From positions 124,001-188,000 of the forward strand of contig JAJJXM010000021.1 of NCBI GenBank assembly GCA_024516155.1: 64,000 nucleotides of DNA, read 5' to 3'. The stretch's first letter is position 1. Every line of letters starts with the position of its first letter. A program made the translations under genes and the position numbers. The notes below the pieces were generated by a model that saw only the letters and a program-made list of their open reading frames with translations, had not been told where the DNA came from and searched no databases. Positions 36,374-48,194 of the stretch are shown piece after piece. The DNA comes from Pyronema omphalodes (Eukaryota; Ascomycota; Pezizomycetes; Pezizales; Pyronemataceae).

Positions 36374-39084
36374 CTATCCCTTGAGATTCACGAAATCAAT
36401 ATCGTTGGTGAAGGCATCCAAGTTGAAGTCAACGTAGTCTGAGTCAGAGATGTTGCCAGAAGTTGTTGATGCCCCCATGAGACCGAGGAGAACATTGTCA
36501 TCGATGTTGGTAATGTCTTGTGTTAAATCATTTTGAGACCTGAGAGTCTGCGTCTGAAGGTGCGCAGATACAGTGTTGTGGTTCCCACTGGCGGAGCAGA
36601 ACATGTGAGTTTCAAAGGAGATAGAGGGCCCCGAGTTATAATTTGATGGCGACTGAAGACTTCTTTCGGCTGGAATTTGCAATGGGGGTTGGAGTACGAG
36701 CTGAGGCATTGTTTGGGGAACGGATTGAGATTTAGAGTGAGAGGATATGGGCGGAGGCACAGTTGGAGGTACGGTTTGATGCGTGTACTGGGATATTGAA
36801 TGAGGCATAGACAGGGCTGGGGATACAAAATTGGATTGAGCAATGGGTTGTGGAATAAAATGGGGCCTTGTGTTTGAGCTTGTCGCCTGTGCTATCTGTG
36901 GTATTGAATTTTGTATTGATCCTGTGCGTTTGTTAAGCAGTAAAACATGCATGCTTTTTCATTAGGGAAACTTACCGGATGCGCTATTCCTCAATCTCAT
37001 AGTTTCTGTATATGCAGAAATAATCGCTGGTAGCTCACTAGAAATTAATGCTGGTAACTGGGCCGAAATTCTTCTCGACAACTCCAGCTGTGCATACTCT
37101 GCGAAGCCACTATCATTTATTGTGGCCAATTGAATGTCATGTGGCAGTGCAAGCGGTTGTGCTGCGGAAGATTCCGCGGCTACGGCCGTTTTTGCTTGCG
37201 GGGAAGGCTTGACAGTTGGCTCAGCATCTACGTGCGCAAACTGTTAGACAAGCCCAAACAGCGGTCTATCCTAACTTACAAGGCGATGGGACTTCCTCCG
37301 GGCTACATTCAAACAGAATCATATACACCCGTTGCCAGGTTCTTGATTTCCCGGAAGCCCTTTTCAAATCCTCACCCTTTTTGACGATGGATGCATCTAC
37401 CGGAACAAACTTTCTCGCCTTTTCGCAGTTGTTGTCGCGCAGATGCTTTCTGATTTGTCCCTGATCCCCAGCTTTAAACTCACCGCATCTATCGCACTGT
37501 AGAGGCTTCAGATGAGCTCTGAGAACATGACCTCTGTTGAAATGTCAGCTCAGATATAAAGGTGAGCAGTTGGAGTCCAACTTAACACGGGAAAGATCCG
37601 GGTACGCCGTGGCAGTACATGTCGTCGGGTCGTGCTTGAAGTAAGGGCATGCCAGCAACTTTACTTCCGATTCATCGTCCGAAAATCCATTCGATAGCGG
37701 ACTTTTTCCACCTCTCGCGCGCTTCCATCGTCTGTCTGAACCATTACCTCCAGATCCACCCTTCTTACAACCGAAATTATTATCGCTGTTACCACCACAA
37801 CCATCGTTTAAATGGCCAGCATTACGCTTTCCCTTGTTTCCTCCAGTATGAGAACGAAAGTTGGAACAATCTTTCTCATCAACATCGATAATTTCATACG
37901 ATGATATTTCGCTCTCCCCGGTGCCAAGATCCCCGGTTACTGTGTCGCTACTGTATTCATCGTCTGATTGACAGCTACTGCCATAGGTACTACCATTCGA
38001 AAGATAGCCCACGTCAGAAAGCGTTTCCATAGTAACATCAGTATTACAGCCGTCGTAATCGCAATCGTCAAAGGAATGGATCGAGTCAGACGAGTCTTGA
38101 GCAGGAAAACAAGCTTCTCCATCGGTAGATCTGGCTTCTAGACTACACGGAATGCTGTTTAACGTTGACTGAGTCTTTTCTGACGTTGGAACTGATGAAG
38201 AGCGTCCTATTTCGGTTGTAGGGGCACCTTCTCCCACAAGCACATCAATAGTCATTGGGTAGTCTAGGATTCAAAGTAGTTAGAAATGGAGCCAATTGAA
38301 ACCTCATGCTTTATTGTACCTTGATTTGAAGCATTCATCGGCGAAGAACCAAATTTCCTGCCTATTCCAATCAGCGAGCTTGAAGTTATCGACATGACTT
38401 CCGGTATGCATGGTGGCTGGTTCTTTGGGCATGATTTATCTTGCATTGCCTGTGAAAGATCCTTTACTAGTAAAGTATTTTAGGCCAGTTTTCACTGTAA
38501 AGAGTCGAAGGACTAACCTTGGGAAGTCTTCTTCTCAGAATATGGCGTTGGAATCGAATTTTGGGCGGTTTTATACGTTGTAATTGTCGTTTCTTGCTTC
38601 CTCTCTTCGTCTTTTGCGTCTTTATCATTTAACGGTTGTTTTTTGGGTAAACATGGACTAGGCTTGATATATTTCGTAGGCGATAGTGATTCAAGCCTGC
38701 TAGATGCGCCTGGAAACAGTACTTGATGCCCAACTAAAAAAGAACGGGAGGCGGCCGCGGGAGCTGAGGTAAAAGTAGGGTTTCTGTGTATCTCCTTCCC
38801 TCCCTCAGGGGTTGAACCTCCAAGACCGTACGATGGGCTTACTTTAGGCCCACCAGCTACTGCAAGAAAGTCCTGTAACGCCTGTTGTCTCGTATCAAAA
38901 TTGGTGTTTTTTGAAAGGACCGCTGGTAAGCGATGGTTAACGCCGTCGCGCTAGAACTGTGAGTGGGTGGGTTTTTACCTCCCTTATCATCATCCACCTT
39001 CCCCTCCGCACAGTCCAGCACACTCTCCCGATCGATTTCTCTCGCACCTGGACTTTGAAAGGCACGACTAGTATTTCTCGACAT
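36374..39084 (-). CDS. Fungal zinc-finger regulator with Gln/Pro-rich C-terminus, seven exons
   Basis: Minus-strand exons: 39084-38979, 38922-38519, 38449-38320, 38263-37582, 37533-37280, 37227-36976 and 36921-36374, giving 791 residues. All introns are GT-AG, most with clear branch points (TTTCTAACT before exon 4, GTCTAACAG before exon 6). The central zinc-binding block (about residues 417-480) reads ACPYFKHDP, then C, DLSRVKGHVLRAHLKPLQC, DRCGEF and IRKHLRDNNC. It is followed by RTWQRVYMILFE and a PSPY motif. This arrangement is common in fungal C2H2-like proteins. Exon 7 is rich in Gln, Pro and Ser and ends in an acidic, hydrophobic stretch (DFNLDAFTNDIDFVNL) that looks like an activation domain. 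It is probably a nuclear transcription regulator; target unknown. Donor 4 (GTTGGA) is weak and rests on motif continuity. Confidence 0.82.
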
Positions 39085-39386
39085 TATTTCGATGATTTTC
39101 AGTAAATAAGACTGCAGTCAGAAAGTTTTCAGTTGGAAAGTCTATGTTGCGTAAAGATCGGACTTTATATTCCGTTGCAAGGCTGGGCTGATGAAACTGT
39201 TTGCGCGCAGCTTTGCGCACAAATGCTCCGTCCGTATTGGGAGCCATGCAGATTTATATGATGGCACTGCCATTCGCTTTTTGAGTACCGACTTCTAGTG
39301 CTGGAAAGAACGCGTCCGTCACAAGATATCTACAGCGCCGGCGCTCTTCGTTATCTTCAGAGAAGCCTCACAGAACAAGACCCAGG
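39085..39386. promoter_or_regulatory. Shared divergent promoter
   Basis: About 300 bases separate the ATG of the minus-strand zinc-finger gene (39084) from the proposed ATG of the plus-strand finger-protease gene (39387). A bidirectional promoter is likely from spacing alone. No specific factor site is claimed. Confidence 0.5.
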
Positions 39387-42300
39387 ATGGAGCAATATTA
39401 TCTCAGCCCCAGCGAGACCGACGTGGGGCCACCGGAGCTTTACAACAGAGATGTTTTGCTTGATACCTCGAGAGCCTCGGGACTGAGCACAGGTTAAAAA
39501 TATCCTTACAACTTTAGCAAATGAATCCCAACTGATAGGTGTCTTGCTTTTAGAGGACGCCTACAACTTTTACCATAAGCCTGATGGCTGCAGTATTGAT
39601 GATCTATTTTCTTTACATCGGCTTGTATACGATATACGGCAACGGCAACTCTCTACATTAGATCCATCATCGTTCCTGTGCCAATAAATTTCGTATGGAT
39701 ATGGGCAACATATGGTTCCTGATAAGATTCAATATTGCAATCCTTGGGAGGATTCATCCAACAGTAGTATTGTGGGTAATTATGGGGAAAACCCTGCAGC
39801 TGATTTGGACTTAAGCGACCCCGCATTACTCGAGAAGCACAGGCGCTGGCCGAATGTTTTATCCCCTTCATCAACGAATAGCTACGATGATGACAGGATG
39901 CCCCATATGGATAATAAAGCCTCAATCTTGAGGATGAATTGCATTGGGGAGAATCCTTATCTGGGGCCACCGTTCTTCCTGATCTCTAATTATACATCCA
40001 CAGCGACCATCTCGCCACAGCAGTATAGCGATATAGATTCGGCGGTAGATGTACGATCGGTCCGATATAATTCGTACGGAAACTCGCCGGTTCAAATACA
40101 CGGGCTAGCAAAAGACGTATCAACCATAGAATCAGTTTCAGCACGTGCCAAGCCTTGCGAATACAGATCTCGTCGCTTGATAAACAAACAAGTAGCAGTT
40201 GCCAAAACCTTTGTTTGCGAAGGTTGCAATGAAAAATTTAGGTCTCAGGTCAAGCTCCGCACTCACCAGAAGGAGCATGGCCATGCTTCTTCACCAGAAC
40301 AGCGGATATCAAGTTCGGCAGCCCGGCTTGAAGGCAAAAAACCCGAGTTTACATCGACACCCGTAGATTTAAGAATCAGTTCGGGGTCACCCGTGATCGT
40401 TAAAAGCATCCTACAATATGACACAGCCATCGCCCAGACTCCCGCCTCCAATTATATCAATGATTTCATGGAAATTCCAGGCTCACCGCATAATACTGAT
40501 GTTTCTATTGACAGTAATTATTGGCACGATGAATTTGCTGAAGGAGGGTCTTCCGACGAGATATTTCGAGGAGCACCTAAAGTCGATTATACTTCAGCAT
40601 GGCTTGAAGATAACGTTTGCATATTGTCAACCATATAACGATATTGACGGACGTTCAATAGAGAATGTGATGAATGTCTCGACTGCAGAGCCAGATCAGG
40701 TTCGAGGAATTTTCCATGAGAAGATGGCCCGCGATACAGATGCTTTTTCCGACAGAAATAATGACACCGGTCTAGTGTCCGCACCCGCAGAATCCCTTAT
40801 TGATAAGTCAGTAAAAGCCACCATAACCTCAAGTGTCAGCACAAGAATTGCTCCTTATACCCTCTCAGAAGCAAAACCAATGGAGCAGAATGCACCTTCG
40901 ACGAACAAGCCGCCCATTAATATCAAGCCCGACCCACACACGCCCTACGAAACGCCAATCACGGTTCGGAAACGCTCGGAGGAAATATCACCTGATGATT
41001 GGCTTTCATTAGGACCTTCTTCTGTTTTCAACGGTAACAGCAAACATTCACAGGTCTTTTTAAAGGAAGTTTTGCCATGGGCTTTCAGTAATTTCGACAA
41101 TATCATGGGCAATGAAAACATCGGGACGATTGAACTGCATATGCTTGGTCGAGAAAGGGAGCCCACGATTTGGATTGTAGCCGGTGATATAACGAAGGTT
41201 GATCGTGACTTCCTCGAGCTTGGGTTGAGTCGGTTTGGAGTCTCTTTCGCAACCAAGATAGATAAAGGTGGGCCGAAACGATCTGGAAATAACCGCACTC
41301 AAGGTATTCCTTGGCCGCCAGCCAATGGCCAGTTCCAACAGCGACCTACCTGCGGTGCTTCCATTGGAGTTGGTGATAATACTGCGTCATTTGGAGGACT
41401 CATTCAACTTCGAACAACCAGCGGATGGACAACCTTTGGAATCACATGCCATCACTTCCTCGAAGAGAGAGCACGTGAGACGACATGTGCTGGAGTAGTG
41501 AATGGACTCTTAGGAAAAAGGTCCTATGAAGTATTGCAACCATCAAAACACCATATCACATACGATCTTAAATGCATGAAGTACGGATACAGTAACCTTA
41601 GTCCTGTCGATGAGAGCTCACTATCCGAGGATGAAAAACAATACCGTAATGTCCGGATGGAGAAAATGAGTAAAAATATTGCGAGACTAGAGAAAATATG
41701 TGAATCTCGCGAATCCTATTTTGGAAAAGTCAAATTCTCCTCTGGATATGACCGTACCAGTCATGCTTACCCTCCATCTTTGTTCGACAATTGCACCGAT
41801 GATACTCTAGTGCATACCATGGATTGGGCGATTTTCGACGATATTCCAGGTCAGAGGCTACCCCAGGAAAACCGTGTGGTAGGAAGGCCTTCGAATTCTT
41901 ACGCCGAAGAAAACGAACCAGTTTCCACCATGGTTTGCAGCCAATTCTTTGAAGATGTCTTCAACAGAAGCGCCTGCCCAGACGCCCAACCGGTCGCCAA
42001 CGTTAGCATACCAGAACCGCATCGCAGAGTGCAAGGAGTAGGTGCAATTACGGGTCACCAAGACGGGTATCTAGCCACAACACCTGGTCTTATAAAACTC
42101 GAGGAGTATGGGAAACATACGTTAGAATGGTCATTCTGCCCTCGATACAAGAATGGATTAGGTCTTTACCATTCCTGATCAGTCAATGGCTAAAGTCTTA
42201 CATTTTCAAATAGGTCAGGCAGGAGACAGCGGCGCATGGATATTCGACGATTATGGATCAGTCATCGGAATGATTTTAGCACACAGCGATATTTCGGAGC

Positions 42301-42596
42301 TTACATATTTTACGCCCATTAAAGTTCTTTTTGACGATATTTTAGAAGTCACTGGAGCCACAGAAATACGAGTTGCACCTCCTCTACACACAAAGGGCCG
42401 AGAGTTCAATAACCAGCGCGATCCTGCAAGACAGCCCACTTCTTGGAGTCCTTCTATCCTCACACCAGAAACATTAATAGAGACCCCGTCCCCGGGACGT
42501 AAGAGGAAGAATGTGGATATGGATGTGGACTCAGACGGATGTGAAGCCAAGCGTCCAAAACACCAGAATGCCAGTGCGATTAAAGAACATTTATGA
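39387..42596 (+). CDS. C2H2 zinc finger fused to a trypsin-like (PA clan) serine protease domain, five exons
   Basis: Proposed exons: 39387-39492, 39554-39677, 39765-40614, 40700-42161 and 42214-42596, giving 974 residues. A single canonical finger (C-x2-C-x12-H-x3-H, CEGCNEKFRSQVKLRTHQ) sits near residue 225. The C-terminal half resembles fungal trypsin-like domains: CGASIGVG and FGGLIQLRT lead into TCHHF (candidate His), MDWAIFDD (candidate Asp) and AGDSGAWIF (Ser in GDSG). The last intron (GTCTTT donor, GGCTAAAG branch, AAATAG acceptor) falls just before GDSG and restores the motif. The tail has a basic patch (PGRKRKN, EAKRPKHQ) that could be a nuclear signal. The intron at 40615-40699 is needed to pass from one frame to another and could instead be a frameshift; the 39678-39764 intron is the least certain. 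The product is probably nuclear, with unknown substrate. Confidence 0.72.
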
Positions 42597-42878
42597 GTAA
42601 TGATTAATCTGGGGGCTGATCTTTTGCTTTGATCTTTTTTTCCCTTTCTTTGATAGATAGCCAGTAATTATCAATGTTCAAAAGTTGGAGAATTATTCGG
42701 AAGTGAGAACCATCCGATAAAACCTCTAGTCCATGACTCAATGTGCTCAAGCATCTTGAATCAAGTTTGTATGAGCATCTGAGCGTCTCAGTACTCCATC
42801 GATGCTAACAGCAAAGGCTAATTATAGGTCATGCAATTGTTAAATTCGTCAAACTGATATACCCCTTTCCGCAACTTC

Positions 42879-44195
42879 TTAAGCCCAGTCAATTTCCTCG
42901 TCTTCGTCAACCGTGACCTTTGCTTCAACCTTCTGTTCCTCTATGTCTTTGAGTTCGGCTGCCGCCTCATCGTCCCTATCAATCTAAGCGAGAGTAAGCA
43001 TTTGTTTTGTCTAGTTGCCCATGTTGATAGAAATTTAACTTACATCTGACCAAAGTGCTCCTAGCATCAATTTTGAAAGCTATGTATTCTGGTTATGGCC
43101 TGCTCATACTTGAATGCCGAGGGTTTTGGGGTGGTACTTACCACTCTCCACTTGATATCTTTATCATCATGATTGACCTCCTCTAGACGGTCGTTTACTA
43201 GCATACATGTTAGTCACAGTAGATATATTTAGCGCTGTATCTACATACCGGGGAAACAGTCGACCCATTGTCCAATATCTTCGTCGTCGTCAAGGCGCTT
43301 GATTAGGTCAGCTGCCGTGGGGTTATTTCCTACGCGAGCAAAGTAGAACGCCACAGCTATTATAGGGGTTAGGAACCATTTTTCAGAAGTCAGGAAGTGG
43401 TGTCAGTTTCAACTAACCATCATCCTTCATCTCGTTGCCGCCATCACCCTGCAGTGATGAAATGCAGTTCTGCATGGTTTTCTTCAGTAGATCCTTCTTT
43501 TCACCCTCAATCTATACAGGTCAGTACCCAGCTTTCAAAAGTTCCCTGGATACTTACATCACCATCTGTAATAACTACGATAAGTAGCGGCTTAGTCATT
43601 TTACCCTTCTTCTCGTATACGAATGGGTTAAGGATTTTCTCCTGGAGATTTGTTCCAATCATAGTGAGACCACTCCAGTTTATCATGTTCATGAGTTGTT
43701 TGACCCTCGCATCAGTGACATTTGAAGCCTTCTTTTTAGTATTAAAGAATCTGACACCCACAACTCCGTCTTTTCGGGCATAGGTGTAAATTCGGGTAAT
43801 GTTATCGAGGACTTGTTTAAGTGTCTCTTTACGTTGGCCCTCCTCTTCAATCTCCATTGTGTCACTGTCGTCTTCATGACCTATCAGCTCTGAAATAACA
43901 AAGCTATTAGATGGTGGAAGGTTAACAAACCGATCAAAATTACAAGGTCATACATCGCTAGAACCATAAACTTCATCGCACGCTCAACAGAGCAGTCTTC
44001 CTTAACAAGTTCATTAAAGATATTCAGTGCAGGCGCTGCGAAGCCCTTGAAGTCATCGTCTTTGAAAAATTTTCCGAGAGACTTTTTTTCGATGGTTGTG
44101 TAGTGACGAAGTCTTGACATACATTGTGCCTCGGTAATGGTTGGTGTTTTTTGGGTGGTACCGGCGGCACCAGAGGCGGATGCGGAGTCAGACAT
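42879..44195 (-). CDS. von Willebrand factor A domain protein, seven exons
   Basis: Minus-strand exons: 44195-43931, 43871-43558, 43511-43418, 43356-43249, 43197-43142, 43079-43044 and 42983-42879, giving 325 residues. The start is the ATG at 44195; the frame is open upstream only to a GTG. The first acceptor (CATGAAG) is chosen because it yields YDLVILI-DDSDT, a metal-ion-dependent adhesion site (DxSxT) at about residues 89-93. An alternative acceptor 18 bases earlier inserts six residues. Conserved blocks follow: RKETLKQVLDNITRIYTYA, GVRFFNTKK, IGTNLQEKI, KPLLIVVITDGD, VAFYFARVG and DIGQWVDCF. Similar vWA proteins are widespread in fungi, with no settled function; a Mg2+-dependent protein-binding role is the family norm. 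The gene is convergent with the finger-protease gene, 282 bp away. Confidence 0.88.
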
Positions 44196-47100
44196 AACGG
44201 ATATCTGCTTTTGGTTGCTGGTCGTTGTTAATGTTCCAATGTTGGTGGGCGATTCCACAGAATTTAAAGGGTATCTATGGTGGCATTGCTTTTGCCATCC
44301 ATCAGTATCTCGAATCTACACAGAAAACATCAGCCTCATCATCGCCTGTGACGTGTTTCGCAGTTCGGATTTGTGGTGTCATTCTGCATTGCGCTTCTAA
44401 CCTAGAAGGAACACGTTTCATTCGATAAAAGGTGCGACAAACATAGCCAACGAATATATGTGCCCGTACTATGTAACTGAGATGTTAGTGTGCGGGGAAA
44501 TAAGAACTCAGTAGAGCACAAGTCGTTCGGTGCCGAAATACGTTGGACCAGAATGCATAGCAAGTATGCACAGGGAACGTCTCGGGACCGGTTATTATCC
44601 AATCGACTGGCTCAGTTAAAGATTAAACTATACCGTTAATCTGAATCTATATTCTACGAATTTTTAGATGTGTACAATTGGTGCGTATAGTTTCATGGCC
44701 GCTCAGTGTCCGGCCGCTCATGTGTGTTGGATATGTGCTTGTAATTGGTTAATGAAAAGAGCATCGCCGACGCACAGTTGCATACATACGGGCTGTGTTG
44801 GGGAACCTTTAGGATAGGCTTCTACATTACCGACATCATACAGCGACATCTGCGCATCGAACCAAGCACAATCAGACACAAGCTGTCTGGTGGATATGTT
44901 TTTAACGATCTCCTAGAGCCGTGCTTCTAGAGTAGCTACAGTCTACGGTTTACACATGATTAATGCCGATAAGTCAAGTCGTATCACTAGAAATCGTCGG
45001 CAATGTTCGTCACGTATCGTCTTCCGGGTCAGGAATTATGCCGCTCAATTTTGTAGCGTCACACTAGAAACACAGTAGTTGTTCTACCTCTAATTAAATC
45101 ACGTTGTATTAACTTGAGAGGGAAATTTTCCTGTTAACTATCGATGTTTACACGCCACATGAATTAGGAACACATAAAATTCCTAGCCCGGAAGGGGTGG
45201 CAGTAGCTACATAGCCGTTTATCGCTGTAGTAGGTAAAAATGATCCGTGATAATATCGTAGTGATCTCTGATCAACACGCTGGCAACTGGACGCCGCAGA
45301 GATCGCCATGCACTATCTGGTGCTCCCGGCACATGTATCAACCGGGTCGCTCATTGTTACAACTCGGGTTAGCCTTTATCATTGGCTACTGCTATGCATG
45401 ACTGGCCTGCACATTTCTATATCCAATCTTAATGAAAACCAACTTTGAGGACCCTTGGTATCTGAAATCTGTAAATTATGCGTGAGGAAAACGAAGCGCA
45501 TGCTGGTAAGTTTAAACGAAGTATCTAAAGTGATACTCTGTAGTGGTCTAGAAAGCTTGAATGCACATCACCGTCATCACTGACACAGAAGGTGCATATA
45601 CCCCTGTAACCCCGCTTCTCATGAGGATATCTTGACTCTAGTGTCTGCAGATGAGATTCAGCAACGAGCTTCGCTTTAGGAAAACACCCCGGGCAAAGTT
45701 TCCGCCATCACAAATCCCAACTACTATAGTATAATAATATCACATACTATTTGTTATTAATGTAAGCCATGCGGAATCTGTCCAAGCAGTAAGCCAGGAT
45801 ATAGTTAATGCATTCTAATGATGCGGTAGGGGTATTGCTGTATTGCAAAGGAATGAGGAGAGATTTGTTAATAGGTCATAATGAGTACGGAATACAGCTA
45901 TATTCAACTCCTCGCTCTGATAAACAAAAAGCTACTTGTGGTTCATGGTACAAATTTTACGCCAGGTTTAGTAAATAATTGATGATAAGGCATACGTCTG
46001 AAACTTGAAGGTGTGAATATATATGGGTGCAACTACACAAAACGAAACCACTTGTAATTGCGCACTGCGAACTTATTCCGATGAACGGAAATTAGCATGA
46101 GACAATGTCACTCGCACTACATAGGCCTAGAGATACTCCTACTATATGTGGTATGGATCTCCATGAGCCGCAAGATGACTTGTTCACTCATGCCCATCTT
46201 ACGATGTTTCCTCAGCTGGATATGGTCGGTTCAACTAAGGCACATATCAAGACGATAAGCAAGTAATGAACCATGGAGGTTCATTGGGCCAATGATCACA
46301 GATAGTAAAGATTCACTATCGACGTTGTGGTGGTACATAGTTGTGATTTAAGGGGACAATTTTGGCCTTTCGCTTTATTTACAGTACTTATGCATAGCGC
46401 TTGTACTCGACCGATGCCGCATCGATCACCTGTAGCTCCTGCCACGTCATGAAAAATTTCCCATACATTATTTGGCGACAAAATTCAACACGAGTACGGC
46501 AAGGAATTTGTACTCGGCTACAAGGGTATTTTAGGCGCTCTGTTGTATCACTGTGCCCGACTTTTAGTTTTCATGCCAGTGTAAATGCCAAGACAAGAGC
46601 CTCCCATGAACTACCAAATGTCGTTAATGATCATGGTCAAATTAGCCATAAGAAGACTATTCGCTCCTCAGTCTTCTTCGAAAAATATCTTAAGTTATGG
46701 CTGTTCTGTCGCTATGTCCGGATTATACGGGGTGAGTCGTACTTAAGGCACCCCCGGGTACAAATGCAATGCCGTATAGTACTGCAGTCAATTATTTATC
46801 ATAACCTTACGGTTGGGAACGTTTAAGAATCAATCAATCAATCAATCAATCAAGCAGTCAATTATTTCTTTCTATCCTAAGGAAAGCGGTTGGACACCAC
46901 ATCCCATTTGCAATTTACAACATAAGCAAACCATGTCCAATGAACATAAACCTGGCATGGTTCAGATGAGACACCGGCAGGAATCATGTCGGAAGTTTGT
47001 CATTGAAATTCGCTTCGAATATGTAGCTGACTCCGCATGATTATGCACGCAACAAATATTCGGTCTTTTCCTACCAATACACGGCATGATTCACGGAATC

Positions 47101-48194
47101 AGCGTTGGTCACACCGGTGCCACCATATCAACAAGAATCACATCGTGTATTGGCAGGAATTATGCCAAGTATCAATGAGGTTCACCCTGGTTTTTGAGAT
47201 ATGATTCACGCCAGAGTAGGCCGAATCACACTAAGTTTAGGTTCATAGGGTATACAAGAACATGAGCAAAAATGGGTTTCAAAGTTCCAAATATTGTATC
47301 ACTAACTGAGGATATAAAATTATTGTGGTATCAATACAAATCTATTTTTTCTTTTGTCTATTTTTTTATTCCTTATTTCTATTCACCTTTTCTTTCCTTC
47401 TTTGGCTCACTAATTGCAGAAACGTGATACGCTACCCGGCTGTAGGCATATTAGACCTAATATCTTGCAAATTAAGAGTATCACTTTCAATTCCATTCAA
47501 AATGCATTGACTTTTCTAGGCACACCCATAAATGTATACATTGAAGCTTTTCACGCTATGGAAAATAAGAATATAAGGACGTACATAGTGACCTGGTGAT
47601 TCATCCAAAATGGAATCAGACAAATAAAAAGGAGAGTTTTATTACATATTTTGACCATACAGTATATATATAGGAGAATAATGCAACGGATTATGTATCG
47701 GCACTACCAGTATACCGCCAGACCAGATCGTTGGCTACATGCGGGGAGTCCGATTATGGATTATTATATTGTGCAGGAGCTGTTGTTCCGGCAGGTAAAC
47801 TCCATGCAGAATTTTACCTTAAATCGGGCGTCTTTTGAGGTCGTGGTTATGAGGAAAATGATCGTGTGGTAGTTGATAGCCGAAAAACTCATTGCACTGA
47901 TGTCTACTGTAAGAAACCAGAGGCCGAATGGAATGTTCGCGAAGGTATTCGATGTGGAGGCCCAGGGTAATCGTATATTGGGCCAGTTGACGGTAAAAGA
48001 TGGTGGAAAACACCAATAACTGGCGACAAACTATCTCGCGGTTGACTATGTGATGAAAATATTATTGGATTCTCGCGAATGAGTCCGAGGCAATGTCAGA
48101 GGTGTATTTTGTCGTGGGGAGGAATGACGTGAGTTTAGTTGAAGAGGAGACGTTTTTTGCATTGAGGAAGATGGTTGTGTTGAGGAACTTAGCC
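44196..48194. other. 4-kb interval with no supported gene; one tiny retroposon insertion
   Basis: Open frames here are short, start at TTG/GTG and lack recognisable content (46401-46826 is the longest). The only structured item found is a 56-bp insertion with target duplication at 46784-46867. The rest is AT-rich and unremarkable. Confidence 0.5.
46784..46867 (+). mobile_element. Extremely 5'-truncated non-LTR retroposon (56 bp) with 14-bp target duplication
   Basis: GCAGTCAATTATTT occurs at 46784-46797 and again at 46854-46867. Between the copies lie 56 bases ending in TTTAAG and an (AATC)n repeat. This is the signature of target-primed insertion of a LINE or SINE that stopped copying almost at once. 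The tail unit AATC differs from the (ATCAAA)n of the LINE at 26-32 kb, so another family may be the source. Confidence 0.7.

Noticed and set aside
42162..42213. The protease gene ending at the TGA at 42176-42178, with a second gene starting at 42186
   Set aside because: The GDSG motif lies just past that stop, and a GT-AG intron with a branch point restores it in frame. One gene fits better.
43872..43889. An earlier acceptor in the vWA gene that adds six residues
   Set aside because: It would separate the strand DLVILI from the metal site DDSDT and leave a 41-nt intron; the later acceptor gives the family form.
46401..46826. 141-codon ORF
   Set aside because: It begins at TTG, has no recognisable motif and overlaps the small retroposon insertion at its 3' end.
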